A DNA stretch of 64,000 nucleotides from Microvirga vignae. Lineage in GTDB: Bacteria; Pseudomonadota; Alphaproteobacteria; Rhizobiales; Beijerinckiaceae. Where the stretch lies: contig NZ_LCYG01000062.1 in assembly GCF_001017175.1 (NCBI RefSeq), forward strand, positions 23,589 to 87,588, given 5' to 3'. The notes under the pieces were generated by a model. It was not told the DNA's origin. It did not search any database and saw nothing but the letters and a program-made list of their open reading frames with translations. Positions 7,599 to 15,661 of the stretch are shown in pieces; the first letter of the stretch is position 1, and the number at the start of each line of letters is the position of its first letter. The position numbers and the translations under genes are program-made.

Positions 7599-8078
7599 AT
7601 GACACAAGAAGCAACTGGACAAGCCATTGTCTTCACCGATGGCGCTTGCCTGAAGAACCCCGGACCAGGAGGTTATGCCGCCCTGATCCTTATCGATGGC
7701 GAGGAGAAAGTTATTACCGGAGGCGATCCGGCCACGACTAACAATCGCATGGAAATGACCGCAGCCATCAAGGCGCTTGAGGCCCTTCCTGCTGGCGCGA
7801 AAGCGATCCTTCACAGCGATAGCCAGATCGTCATCAAGGGGATGAACGAATGGCTCACAGGATGGAAGGCGAAGGGCTGGAAAAATGCGGCACGTCAGCC
7901 TGTCGCAAACCGTGAGCTATGGGAGGTTTTAGATAGGCTCAACGTTGAGCGACAGATCACTTGGCAATGGGTCAAGGGTCATGCTGGGCATGAGCAGAAC
8001 GAGCGGGTTGATAGACTTGCTAATGCTGAGGCTGAGAAAGCGGCTGAGGCGCTAAGGCAAGGTGTAGGGATGCAATAA
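7599..8078 (+). CDS. rnhA: Ribonuclease HI
   Basis: 159 residues; cuts RNA in RNA-DNA hybrids. Seen: the four acidic catalytic positions in their contexts - FTDGACLKNPGPGGYA (~12), NNRMEMTAAIKAL (~50), LHSDSQIVIKGM (~72) and ERVDRLANAEA (~137) - plus the WQWVKGHAGHEQNE loop carrying the conserved His. The length is the family norm. It stands 99 bases after the polymerase-like gene on the same strand. Inference: it may remove primers or RNA templates for the polymerase-like protein or the RT of the same element, and is an extra copy beside a presumed chromosomal rnhA elsewhere. Confidence 0.93.
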   Translation: MTQEATGQAIVFTDGACLKNPGPGGYAALILIDGEEKVITGGDPATTNNRMEMTAAIKALEALPAGAKAILHSDSQIVIKGMNEWLTGWKAKGWKNAARQPVANRELWEVLDRLNVERQITWQWVKGHAGHEQNERVDRLANAEAEKAAEALRQGVGMQ

Positions 8079-8422
8079 CGGCTTCCTACCGCTTAACGAT
8101 CACTCTCTTGGAAGCTAACCACCGCAACCGAGAGGGATTCTGATCTGTGGGCTTGTCCAGGTATTTTCTTGGGGTAAGTGACCATAAGCCGGACAGTATC
8201 AGGTCAGTCCTCGTCCAACATGCCTATGCACTGCGAATCCACGGGTAGGTAGGTAAAGTCTAGCCCGTGGCTTACGATGATCGCTACATCCCACTTTCGA
8301 TGCTATAATTAGCATTAATGCAACACATTTGCGACTTCTTGGCTGAACATCTGCTGGAAAGCATGAGGTGCATTGCCTTCATCGCACACTCATTGAGCTA
8401 GAACTCCCTCGGAAAGCCCAGG
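8079..8422. promoter_or_regulatory. Intergenic region with promoter elements for the TIR gene
   Basis: No gene seen. A 7-bp inverted repeat CCACGGG/CCCGTGG (8239-8245/8264-8270) forms a hairpin. A perfect TATAAT lies at 8304-8309 without a clear -35 partner, followed by the palindrome GCATTAATGC just downstream, an operator-like position. Transcription would run into the TIR gene at 8423. Confidence 0.4.
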
Positions 8423-9277
8423 ATGGCGGATATTTTCATCAGCTATGCCAGAGAGGATCGGGATAGGATCATTCCTTTTGTTCGCCTCCTTGAAGCCCAG
8501 GGATGGACCGTATGGTGGGATCGAAAAATTCCAGTCGGGAAAACCTTTGAGCAGGTGATTAAAGAACAGCTTGCCACAGCCCGCTGCGTTATTGTCGTCT
8601 GGTCTACCGAGGCTCTCGGCTCTGGCTGGGTTATTGATGAGGCCGGAGAGGGACGCAAGCGCGACATCCTGTTACCAGTTCTCTTTGATCGGGTAGAGCC
8701 GCCGTTTGGCTTCCGTCAACTCCAATCTGCCAACCTATCAGACTGGCACGGGCAAGCTGATCATCCTGAATGCCAGCAACTTATCGCAGACATCAGTGGG
8801 CTCCTAGGCGGTGGATCCAAGTCTTCGTATCCATTGCCGGAACCGAGAGCTGAAGATTATTACACTAGCATGGACGACGACAATTATAGTATAGTGATGT
8901 CTATGCTTCCATTGATTACAGCGTTTATCACTTTTCTCCTAATTTCTATTGTGGCACTAATCATCGCAAGTCAAGCAGATATCAGTGACGATTCCTTAGT
9001 TGTGCTGGTTTCATTGATAGGATTTGCATTGAATATCCTATCATTTGTTTTAACATGGGCACTAAGGCATAGACTCGATCAATTCCGACCAGGGCTAATG
9101 AGCATATGGGTTAATTTTAACATCATATTTTTCGCATTCTTAGCCATGCTTCACAATCTAGGTACTGACAGCCAAGTCATGCGGACTGTCTTTATTTTGA
9201 TCGGCTTCCATTCAATGCTTAGTGTGGCTATTTTATATTTAGTCACGCGACTGGGTAGAGGAACAGTGCCAAATTAG
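8423..9277 (+). CDS. TIR domain protein with four transmembrane segments
   Basis: 284 residues. Seen: an N-terminal TIR domain (~1-125) beginning MADIFISYAREDRDRI, with GWTVWWDRKIPVGKTF (BB-loop region), a CVIVVWSTEALGSGW strand and a Glu in the following helix at the position of the NAD-cleaving residue; then a short linker and four hydrophobic segments (~150-280). Known: bacterial TIR domains act as NAD hydrolases or signal-molecule synthases in antiphage defence, and TIR-membrane fusions occur as effectors. No sensor domain or STAND/Argonaute partner is next to it. Inference: membrane-anchored defence effector. The gene is AT-richer than the flanking chromosome. Confidence 0.85.
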   Translation: MADIFISYAREDRDRIIPFVRLLEAQGWTVWWDRKIPVGKTFEQVIKEQLATARCVIVVWSTEALGSGWVIDEAGEGRKRDILLPVLFDRVEPPFGFRQLQSANLSDWHGQADHPECQQLIADISGLLGGGSKSSYPLPEPRAEDYYTSMDDDNYSIVMSMLPLITAFITFLLISIVALIIASQADISDDSLVVLVSLIGFALNILSFVLTWALRHRLDQFRPGLMSIWVNFNIIFFAFLAMLHNLGTDSQVMRTVFILIGFHSMLSVAILYLVTRLGRGTVPN

Positions 9278-9466
9278 TGTGAAACGAGAAGCCTATTTAT
9301 ACACAGACCCACATTTCATCTGTCAAAATCCGCAATAGCGGCGGTTAAACCCATTCGTGTTCAACCTCCTCAGCCTCACTTCTCCTCTGCCATTGACGAC
9401 AATCACGAAGCAACAAGCGTAGCCATTCCCTTGGGTCACGCTATAGTCCCCGTATGGGGGAGTTGA

Positions 9467-9859
9467 ATGAAGAAGACGCCGAGTCCTTGGAGCGTTCACC
9501 AAGGCCGTGATCCTGAGGCAGAGCTACGCCGTCTCAAAGGTCGCTTTCAGAAGGTATCAAACCGCTACTTCCGCAGCCTTAAACTCCGGCGGTCCTACCG
9601 CTTTGCGACCCTAGCCATACTGCTTATGGTCGGCTCATTCGCCGTGACTTGGGGCTTGCTGACCTTCAAACCGTGGTCAGTCCTATCGTCTAGCTCTTGG
9701 ACTGTGGCAATGATGGCGAAGCACATCGCGGCCTTCCCCAACTGTTCCGCCGCTCGTCTAGTCGGATTAGCCCCAGCCTACATGGGTCAGCCGGGATACT
9801 GGCCGCAGCATGACCGGGATAGCGATGGCTGGGCCTGTGAGCCCTATCCCCGTAGGTAG
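9467..9859 (+). CDS. Membrane-anchored Excalibur-domain protein
   Basis: 130 residues. Seen: a basic N-terminus (~1-45), one transmembrane helix (YRFATLAILLMVGSFAVTWGLL) and a C-terminal Excalibur motif: FPNCSAARLVG, then DRDSDGWACEP, with the paired cysteines and the DxDxDG calcium-binding loop. Such domains sit outside the membrane and are often near surface nucleases, but no nuclease domain is attached here. It follows the TIR gene after a 190-base gap on the same strand. The role within the element is unknown. Confidence 0.8.
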   Translation: MKKTPSPWSVHQGRDPEAELRRLKGRFQKVSNRYFRSLKLRRSYRFATLAILLMVGSFAVTWGLLTFKPWSVLSSSSWTVAMMAKHIAAFPNCSAARLVGLAPAYMGQPGYWPQHDRDSDGWACEPYPRR

Positions 9860-9909
9860 CGTCCCGCGTGTAACAAACTTCCAAGATCACACGCGGGATT
9901 GAAGATCCA

Positions 9910-10245
9910 TTAGTTGCAGCGACGAATCCGCCGCGTCACAGTGCGACCCCAGCGGTCCTGTTCTTCAATGGTGATGTTTCGGCAGCGTTCTTCATAAGCA
10001 CCATAGCGCCGCTCACGCTCAGCATCACGCCGTCCCTGCTCGTATGCCCGTGCGCGTTCCGCCTCCCGCCGCTGACGCCAACGCTCACGACGCTCATATT
10101 CCTCCTGCTGAGGATCACGAACCCCGATCTGAGGGCGACCGTCTGAACCAATGCCAAACTGGAGTGTCGGCTGAGCCATTGAGGGCGATGCGATGCAAAG
10201 GCTAGACCCAAGCGCAACCGCAGCAAGCAATACAATTCTTTTCAT
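9910..10245 (-). CDS. Small secreted basic protein, unknown function
   Basis: 111 residues. Seen: a clear signal peptide (MKRIVLLAAVALGSSLCIAS, cleavage after SMA), then a strongly charged middle with many Arg/Glu (YERRERWRQRREAERARAYEQ), and a C-terminus with two cysteines (ERCRNITIEEQDRWG and RRCN), able to form one disulfide. It is convergent with the Excalibur gene. I do not recognise the family. Cargo of the tRNA-Leu element. Confidence 0.65.
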   Translation of the reverse strand: MKRIVLLAAVALGSSLCIASPSMAQPTLQFGIGSDGRPQIGVRDPQQEEYERRERWRQRREAERARAYEQGRRDAERERRYGAYEERCRNITIEEQDRWGRTVTRRIRRCN

Positions 10246-10336
10246 AAAGGGCGATTCCTATTCGACAGTCGCGGCCATTGGTTTCAAGCTTAACCTTCGC
10301 GACGCGCGGCACCTCCCCCTACATCAAGGCAAAAAA

Positions 10337-10483
10337 ATGGCTTTGTACCGCATTTGGCCATTTGACCCGGCCCATGAAGCCCACCATGCTCTGAGGTTTG
10401 TTTCAAAAATCTCTGAGCCTATCGCTCAACCCGTGTTCAGCGCTGTTCCCCCTTGGGGTGGTCCTCCGAATGCCTCATCTTAA
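10337..10483 (+). CDS. Possible 48-residue small protein
   Basis: ATG at 10337 with AAGG nearby upstream; the frame encodes MALYRIWPFDPAHEAHHALR and ends PPWGGPPNASS. The composition looks protein-like (aromatic and Ala/His-rich start, Pro-rich end) and the frame ends just before the integrase terminator region. There is no homologue I recognise, and it may be a chance frame. Confidence 0.3.
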   Translation: MALYRIWPFDPAHEAHHALRFVSKISEPIAQPVFSAVPPWGGPPNASS

Positions 10484-10509
10484 AGAGTTCAGAGGACCAT
10501 CACAAACTG

Positions 10510-11880
10510 TTAGAGCAACGGCTGAATAGATCGCTGTAGCGCCTCGGCAAGTACCTTCAGGTCATACCCTTTGCCATAGTTGGCGCTCACTCCCCCGCCA
10601 GAATGACCAAGGATGCGATCCTGTACGTCGGAGGGTACGTTAGCGTTCCGCATCAGGTCTTTCACCGTATGACGCCAACTATGCCAAACCACACGACGAT
10701 CTTTAATCCCTGCCCTCTCGCGAAGCATCTTCATGAGCGCGGCTGACGCCGCTGTAGCTCCCTTGGCTCCCTCAGCATAGCGAGGAAACAGCGGCCCGGT
10801 TGGATTCTCCTCCTTCGCTTCTATGAGCGCCGTCAGAGCAGGCCCAACAGGAGCGATGATCCGGCGGCTCGACTTATTCTTCACCGTTCTGATTCCGTTT
10901 GGATAGATGGTCAGCGAAGGCACATCGCACGTCAGGTTCACATCCTCTGCAAGAAGTCCCGTTACTTCTTTAAGCCGTGCACCTGTAAGGGCTGAGACAA
11001 GCCCGATCCTTTGCAAGTCCGTGTTTGCCGTATCAAGGCAAGCAATGACTGCTCGTCCTTGTTCAAGGGTGAATGAGTCTCGCTTATCCCGGTCAGGCAC
11101 ATCATCATGCGCCCTCAACCCATCCCAAGGATTAGTCTTGTCCAACTCCAACTCACGGAAAGCAGCGGCAAACACAGCTTTGAACAGATATATTTCCTTG
11201 TTTACTGTTTCAGGCTTGAAGCGAGTCTTCACCTCATCGAAGTACGCACGGGCTTCAATACGGGACACATCACCCACGAACTTATCTGTTCCAAGGTGAG
11301 CGATCAGCCGATCAATCGACCGTCCACGATCTTTCTCGAACTTTTTCCTGTTGTCCTTTCCTTTATCGGAGCGATCACGAAGATAGAGTTTGAGAGCATC
11401 CCGTATCGTGAGACGCGGCGTAACCTTACTGCCTTCTGCAAGGGCAACAGCCTTGCTGACAATATCGAACTCGATGTTTCGTGGCGCTCGCCTCTCCCAA
11501 TCGTCAACGTCTGAGTACCCATGACGCTGAACCACCCAATCACCCGCCCAAATCTTCAGTTCGTCAGGGTACGGCCCAAGAGCAGTCACCAGCTCCCGCG
11601 CCTTTTCAAACTTCTCAAGCTCACCAATCAGCTTGGCTTGATCAAACCTGAGCCTACGGAAAAGCTCATCGTACTGCTTATCCAAGGGCATAGCTCTCAT
11701 CAAAGCAATCCGCTCATCTTTAGTATTAAGGGTCTTCAGAATCTCCCTCTTACCAATAATCTTACGTAATTCAGCAGGAACAGTCTTACGGTAGCGGTAA
11801 ATTCCAGCCTTAGTCTTCTGAATGTTAGTCATATTTATGAAATTGCCACGAGAAAGCTTACGAGTTTGACCTTGTACCAT
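10510..11880 (-). CDS. Tyrosine integrase of the tRNA-Leu element
   Basis: 456 residues (a shorter start at 11832, MTNIQKTKAG, is equally plausible). Seen: an N-terminal arm-binding/DUF6538-like region (GIYRYRKTVPAELRKIIGKR), a SAM-like core-binding domain, and the catalytic domain with GARLKEV (first Arg), NKSSRRI (Lys region), HSWRHTVKDLM (His-x-x-Arg) and ILGHSGGGVSANYGKGY (His and the nucleophilic Tyr). It lies 75 bases from the right attachment site and reads inward. It is expected to catalyse insertion into and excision from tRNA-Leu. It appears intact, so the element may still be mobile. Confidence 0.93.
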   Translation of the reverse strand: MVQGQTRKLSRGNFINMTNIQKTKAGIYRYRKTVPAELRKIIGKREILKTLNTKDERIALMRAMPLDKQYDELFRRLRFDQAKLIGELEKFEKARELVTALGPYPDELKIWAGDWVVQRHGYSDVDDWERRAPRNIEFDIVSKAVALAEGSKVTPRLTIRDALKLYLRDRSDKGKDNRKKFEKDRGRSIDRLIAHLGTDKFVGDVSRIEARAYFDEVKTRFKPETVNKEIYLFKAVFAAAFRELELDKTNPWDGLRAHDDVPDRDKRDSFTLEQGRAVIACLDTANTDLQRIGLVSALTGARLKEVTGLLAEDVNLTCDVPSLTIYPNGIRTVKNKSSRRIIAPVGPALTALIEAKEENPTGPLFPRYAEGAKGATAASAALMKMLRERAGIKDRRVVWHSWRHTVKDLMRNANVPSDVQDRILGHSGGGVSANYGKGYDLKVLAEALQRSIQPLL

Positions 11881-11955
11881 GCTTTGTACCTCCTAATTAA
11901 GGCAAAGCTCTGGACTCGTTGATTTTTATAGCCTTCTATACCTCAGTTAGACAGA

Positions 11956-11970
11956 GGCCAGGGGCACCAT
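11956..11970 (+). repeat. Right attachment site (attR) of the tRNA-Leu element
   Basis: Exact 15-bp copy of GGCCAGGGGCACCAT from the tRNA-Leu 3' end, in direct orientation, next to the integrase. Confidence 0.85.
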
Positions 11971-12031
11971 TCTGATGTTATTGCTGGATTTTCCCTCACT
12001 TGGTGGGCCCTTTTTTATGTGTAGCCTCCCG

Positions 12032-12053
12032 TGTCGGCACGATGTCGGCACGA
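12032..12053. repeat. 11-bp tandem duplication
   Basis: TGTCGGCACGA occurs twice without spacing, just outside attR. There is no gene between 11971 and 12185; otherwise nothing is seen there. Confidence 0.6.
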
Positions 12054-12185
12054 GATGGAAAAGAGCCGAAGTTGATTCGTCCCGGGCCGCTCGATGTTGG
12101 CCCCGAGCCCGAGGCGCCATGGTACCAGGGCATCAAGCAGATAGCGGGGAGAGGCTCTCAAACTCCTGCAGGGCAGTCCTGTCGA

Positions 12186-12773
12186 TCACCTGACGGGAAC
12201 TCCGGGTGCCGGGGGCGAGACAGGTGGCATGCCAGGTGGCGGAGGGGCGACGTTGGTACTTGACCGCGTCGTGTTGACGACGTTGCCCTGAGCATCACGG
12301 GTCTCATAAGTCGTCGTATATTGACTGGTCGGCACCGGTCTGGGATCTCCGATGCATTCCGGGGTGCAAGAGTAGGTCTGCATTTGGTCTCCGTAGAAGG
12401 CTTGGATCCGGTGTGCGCGGGGCCCAACCTGCACCGTGGCCTGCAGAAGCTCGGCATTGTTCTCGTCGAGGAGGATCAAATTGGTCGTGCCGGCGGCCTT
12501 GGCAGTCAGAGCGAGTGTTTTGTCATCAACCAGGGTGGTGTCGAGAACGCCAGGATTGCCAATAAGGACTGTGCGCACAGGACGTGTGATGCGCAGGATG
12601 TTGGTGATGCCCGGTGCCATCGTGATCGTGCCGCCCGAGTCGGTTTCGACCTCGGCTATCTGCGATTGATCAGCGAGAACAGCTGGAGCTTGCGATAGAT
12701 CAGCGGCGAGAACTGTGGACGACAGGGCGAAAATCGCAATGGCACGAAAGAGCATAAAGATCTCCAATTTCAT
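12186..12773 (-). CDS. CpaC-type pilus assembly N-terminal domain protein
   Basis: 195 residues, exported (signal peptide MLFRAIAIFALSSTVLAAD; the ATG at 12755 may be the real start). Seen: one T2SS/T3SS pil_N-like domain (~45-120) with ITMAPGITNILRITRPVRTVLIGNPGVLD and LTAKAAGTTNLILLDENN, as at the N-terminus of CpaC secretins, followed by two cysteines and a proline-rich tail. The secretin domain itself is absent. Stand-alone versions of this domain are common in Hyphomicrobiales; their role is not established. It follows the BTLCP gene in the same direction. Confidence 0.8.
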   Translation of the reverse strand: MKLEIFMLFRAIAIFALSSTVLAADLSQAPAVLADQSQIAEVETDSGGTITMAPGITNILRITRPVRTVLIGNPGVLDTTLVDDKTLALTAKAAGTTNLILLDENNAELLQATVQVGPRAHRIQAFYGDQMQTYSCTPECIGDPRPVPTSQYTTTYETRDAQGNVVNTTRSSTNVAPPPPGMPPVSPPAPGVPVR

Positions 12774-12875
12774 GGATATTGCCCAGCATCTGGAAAACCA
12801 GACGATGATCTACCGGGATCTGCTACGGGCTTCCTATGTGCCTCGGCCATCTTCTTGCTATGAGAGGAGCCTCCT

Positions 12876-13427
12876 CTACCGCACCGGGAAATCGGCAACT
12901 GGCCCGTCCGTTGTCTCGCCCGTGCTGCCCGAAATCCATTTGCTCGGGGACTGTTGGGACTGCTGCGACAGGATTCTATAGCCCGTCGCCACAAGGGGGC
13001 GAATCTCGCTCGTCTTGTTGTCGAGAGCATAATCTCCCTTGTTCGTTCGGGCGACGAGAACCGCATGCGGCTCCCCCGCTGCAGTTTGGACAGCAGTCAC
13101 GAGAAGCGTCGCGTTGGGCCAGCCACGTTCTGTTAGCAGCTTGCGCTTGAGCAGAGCGAAATCCTCGCAGTCCCCTTTGCCACTGGCGGGAAGAGTCCAC
13201 ACGTCCTCTTGCCCGTACTGCTCCCAATCGGAAACTTCCGTTATGGTGCGATTCACATGTTGATTGACCTGCCGCAGCACAGCCAAGCGCTGCGCCGTCA
13301 AAACGACATGTGTTGTTGGTCCCAGCGCCCTCTCGGATTTTGTCGCCGCCTGAGGCGAACCTGAATGCCCGGGATTGGCGAGCAGCAACGCGGCTATCGC
13401 CAATCCGCACCGTCCCGGGATTGCCAT
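12876..13427 (-). CDS. BTLCP: transglutaminase-like cysteine peptidase (DUF920)
   Basis: 183 residues from ATG 13427, which has AAGGAGG upstream; an upstream in-frame ATG (13466) is less likely. Seen: signal peptide (LAIAALLLANPGHSG), the catalytic Cys in GKGDCEDFALLKRKLL, the His in GEPHAVLVARTNKGDYALDN followed by the Asp, the bacterial transglutaminase-like cysteine peptidase set. Known: family members (LapG type) cut surface adhesins or cell-surface proteins. No LapD/LapA neighbour is seen. It precedes the pil_N-domain gene on the same strand. Confidence 0.88.
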   Translation of the reverse strand: MAIPGRCGLAIAALLLANPGHSGSPQAATKSERALGPTTHVVLTAQRLAVLRQVNQHVNRTITEVSDWEQYGQEDVWTLPASGKGDCEDFALLKRKLLTERGWPNATLLVTAVQTAAGEPHAVLVARTNKGDYALDNKTSEIRPLVATGYRILSQQSQQSPSKWISGSTGETTDGPVADFPVR

Positions 13428-13562
13428 TTGCCGCCTCCTTGATCGTCCTTGGAACTGTTCAATCATTGATTAAGGATCGCGCGATGTCGGGAGATTCCTC
13501 ATTCGCTTTATCTCATCTGCCCTCGCGCCTCAGCTCCGGCTGGGGCATTGCTCTTTGCGCTG

Positions 13563-13730
13563 TCATGGCAGCCGCGTGAGGAGTTGCGACCAATATTCAG
13601 GCAAAGCCTCTTGGATCGAGTTCTCGTATACCCGCGCGAGTTCTTCGCCCAGATGAGCCATGAGATCCCCATAGCCGGTGGGCGGGGGAGTGTAGAGCCG
13701 TCTGCTCCAAATGCTCTCCTTCACCAGCAT
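13563..13730 (-). CDS. 55-residue protein with NepR-like C-terminal helix
   Basis: Start ATG at 13728-13730, stop TGA at 13563-13565. The product begins MLVKESIWSRRLYTPPPTG and ends with LGEELARVYENSIQEALPEY, WSQLLTRLP. The last ~30 residues resemble the two-helix NepR anti-sigma family (LGxxLRxxYDxVxxxPVPDRF...LL pattern), though the usual PVPDRF core is replaced by ALPEYW. NepR proteins hold EcfG general-stress sigma factors; no PhyR or EcfG gene is nearby. It may be a divergent paralogue. Confidence 0.45.
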   Translation of the reverse strand: MLVKESIWSRRLYTPPPTGYGDLMAHLGEELARVYENSIQEALPEYWSQLLTRLP

Positions 13731-14126
13731 GGCTGTACCACTTACCTGGGATTTCCAATTCGCAGGTACGGGCAGGCAAGCCGCACCTACGCCGAGTTAA
13801 CCCCTAAGAGAAGAAAGGGTTTCACCTTGACCGAGCGAAGGCAGTTTGGGTCGATACTATTTTTATCTTGGTCACTACTGAGCTGCGGCCGGTCGAGTTT
13901 TGTGGACACGATCCGAACAACAAATAAATAGTCGCTTATACTCAGTTGAGCAGGAACGCCACTGTTGAGGTTTGCTGGGCTAACGAAGAGACCAACATTC
14001 CGCTTCCATTCCCAACCTGTAATACTTTGTGGCTACTTCCTTGTGAAGATTTGTCGGAACTTCCAGCGTATTTTCCTACTTTTCCTGGGCGGGGGCCCTG
14101 AACCGCTTGTCCATGGGAGAGTGGAA
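13731..14126. promoter_or_regulatory. Intergenic upstream region of the Gly-rich gene
   Basis: About 400 bases with no convincing gene. It is AT-richer towards 13850-13960, so it probably holds the promoter of the Gly-rich repeat gene, but I cannot place -35/-10 elements with confidence. Confidence 0.3.
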
Positions 14127-14933
14127 ATGAGTTCGTCTAAGTTGCTGTGCCGCCATCGCCGAGAAGTAATTTATGGTGCGGCAGTAATCCTCGTAGCCTG
14201 CTTAGCTTCGGAGCCCTCCATTGGACAGGTCAGTGTCGGGGGCGGAGCAAGCATTGGAGGCTCCGACGGGGTCAATGCCGGCGCTGGGGCCAACATCGGT
14301 GGTTCTGATGGCGTTAGCGCCGGAGCAGGTGCCAGCATTGGCGGATCGGGCGGCACCAGTGCGGGCGCTGGAGCGAATGTCGGTGGATCGGGTGGGCTCT
14401 CCGCAGGTGGGGGAGCAAGCCTGGGTAGCTCCACCGGCGCCACCGCTGGAGCAGGTGCCAGCCTGGGCGGCTCAGACGGCGTAGCGGCCGGCGGCGGTGC
14501 CAGTCTCGGCGGATCTAATGGAGCCAGCGCTGGTGTGGGAGCCGATATCGGCGGATCTGGCGGCGTCGACGTCGGCCTTGGTGCCAGCATCGGTGGAGCG
14601 AGTGGTGCGACTGCCGGGGTAGGAGCCAGCATTGGCGGCAGTTCCGGCGGAGCTTCGCCGGGAAATGTTGGTGGGGGCGGCTTCTCCCCTCCTGCGCAGC
14701 CCGGAGGCATTCGTAATCCCGCCACGACAGGCAGCATTAACCCCGGCCTGGCGTCACCAGGGACGGTTGATCGAGCAACAACGGCTCGCCTCACGGCCGA
14801 ACTGAATCGTATGAGTGAACCCCAACGGCAGCAACTGCGCCGCAGTTGTGCGAGTGTGCTTGCGTCTCCCGATAATTACGAGGCGGACATGACGGCTCTG
14901 TGCAACCTGATGAGCCGAATGTCCTCACGGTAG
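14127..14933 (+). CDS. Secreted Gly/Ala/Ser repeat protein
   Basis: 268 residues from ATG 14127 (GGGAGAG just upstream); the open frame extends to 13965 without a good start. Seen: signal-like segment (EVIYGAAVILVACLASEPS, cleavage near IGQ), then about ten imperfect repeats of ~16 residues, consensus GGSDGVSAGAGASIGG, from ~35 to ~180, a Pro/Gly linker, and a non-repetitive C-terminal domain (~205-268) with two cysteines (RRSCASVLASP and TALCNLM). The repeats resemble beta-roll or trimeric-adhesin-like low-complexity surface proteins. No transport domain is seen. A terminator follows. Confidence 0.75.
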   Translation: MSSSKLLCRHRREVIYGAAVILVACLASEPSIGQVSVGGGASIGGSDGVNAGAGANIGGSDGVSAGAGASIGGSGGTSAGAGANVGGSGGLSAGGGASLGSSTGATAGAGASLGGSDGVAAGGGASLGGSNGASAGVGADIGGSGGVDVGLGASIGGASGATAGVGASIGGSSGGASPGNVGGGGFSPPAQPGGIRNPATTGSINPGLASPGTVDRATTARLTAELNRMSEPQRQQLRRSCASVLASPDNYEADMTALCNLMSRMSSR

Positions 14934-14941
14934 AGACGCGG

Positions 14942-14974
14942 AGCGGGTGGAGAGGGGCCTCCACCCGCTTTCTC
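14942..14974 (+). terminator. Rho-independent terminator
   Basis: AGCGGGTGGA (14942-14951) pairs perfectly with TCCACCCGCT (14960-14969), followed by TTCTCT; 9 bases after the stop of the Gly-rich gene. Confidence 0.85.
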
Positions 14975-15034
14975 TATAGAACAGCAGAGGCGCAAGCAGC
15001 ATTGTGCGGGCTTGCTTCAAGGGAAATGCCACAG

Positions 15035-15376
15035 ATGCGCTGCTATTTTCATCTCGTGAGCTATCACGATGCCATCTTTGACGAGACCGGCATTGAAGTC
15101 ACGGACCTCGAGACAGCGGAAGCTGAAGCGTTGAAGGCAATCAACGAACTCCGAGAGGACGACAGCGCAGCCAACGAAGACTGGCAGGACTGGCAACTCA
15201 ATGTCACCGACAGATCAGGACAAGTCCTCCTGTCCATTCCACTTGATGCCGCGCCGGGGCAGGAGTCGCCGAAGAGGTTTCAGCACACCACGCTGAGACG
15301 AACTACTCAAATCCACGGCCTGCTGATCGGCATTGGTGCCGCGATGGATCACCTGAACCTGCTTCTGCGGCATTGA
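15035..15376 (+). CDS. DUF6894-type small protein
   Basis: 113 residues if started at ATG 15035 (AAGGGA about 10 bases upstream); ATG 15026 is the alternative. Seen: MRCYFHLVSYHDAIFDETG, the YFHL...D..G signature of the short DUF6894 family that is abundant in Methylobacteriaceae and Bradyrhizobium, followed by the usual LETAEAEALKAINEL helix. The C-terminal ~40 residues are extra. The function of the family is unknown. A broken paralogue lies at 51790-51993. Confidence 0.75.
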   Translation: MRCYFHLVSYHDAIFDETGIEVTDLETAEAEALKAINELREDDSAANEDWQDWQLNVTDRSGQVLLSIPLDAAPGQESPKRFQHTTLRRTTQIHGLLIGIGAAMDHLNLLLRH

Positions 15377-15661
15377 TGGAACCATCAACGAGCGGACGTG
15401 CGGAAAAATGATTAAGACTTTCCTGGTTTTCTATTTAAGTTCAGCCCCTTAGAGCTACACAGGTGCACTCGTGGTGATACACGCTTTGCACCAGGAGGGT
15501 GGCAGTTTACGAAAATATTGCCGCCTAGCGTGTGCTTGGTAGAGGCCCAGGGTAAGACATAGGACACGGCACCTGAGCCGAATAACCTGCTCTACCCCTA
15601 AGTTTCATATGGCCCTGCGGATAGCGGAGAGACATCCTTCCTGGCAGAAAGGATGGCTATC

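Larger units (their letters stand above)
1352..11970. mobile_element. Integrative element inserted in tRNA-Leu, ~10.6 kb
   Basis: Bounded by the 15-bp direct repeat GGCCAGGGGCACCAT (1352-1366 inside the tRNA-Leu 3' end; 11956-11970). A 456-residue tyrosine integrase lies just inside the right end and is transcribed away from it, the classic layout of tRNA-targeting islands. Cargo: RT with structured leader, serine recombinase, two membrane proteins, zinc-finger-like protein, family-A polymerase-like protein, RNase HI, TIR-membrane protein, Excalibur protein and small secreted proteins. No capsid, relaxase or type IV secretion gene is visible, so it may be a defence island, a satellite or a mobilisable element. 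Confidence 0.85.

Noticed and set aside
12000..12263. Short frames after attR
   Set aside because: No ribosome-binding site or motif; part overlaps the pil_N-domain gene.
14171..14794. 207-codon minus-strand Pro/Ala-rich frame
   Set aside because: Complement of the Gly-rich repeat gene; proline repeats are the mirror of glycine codons.
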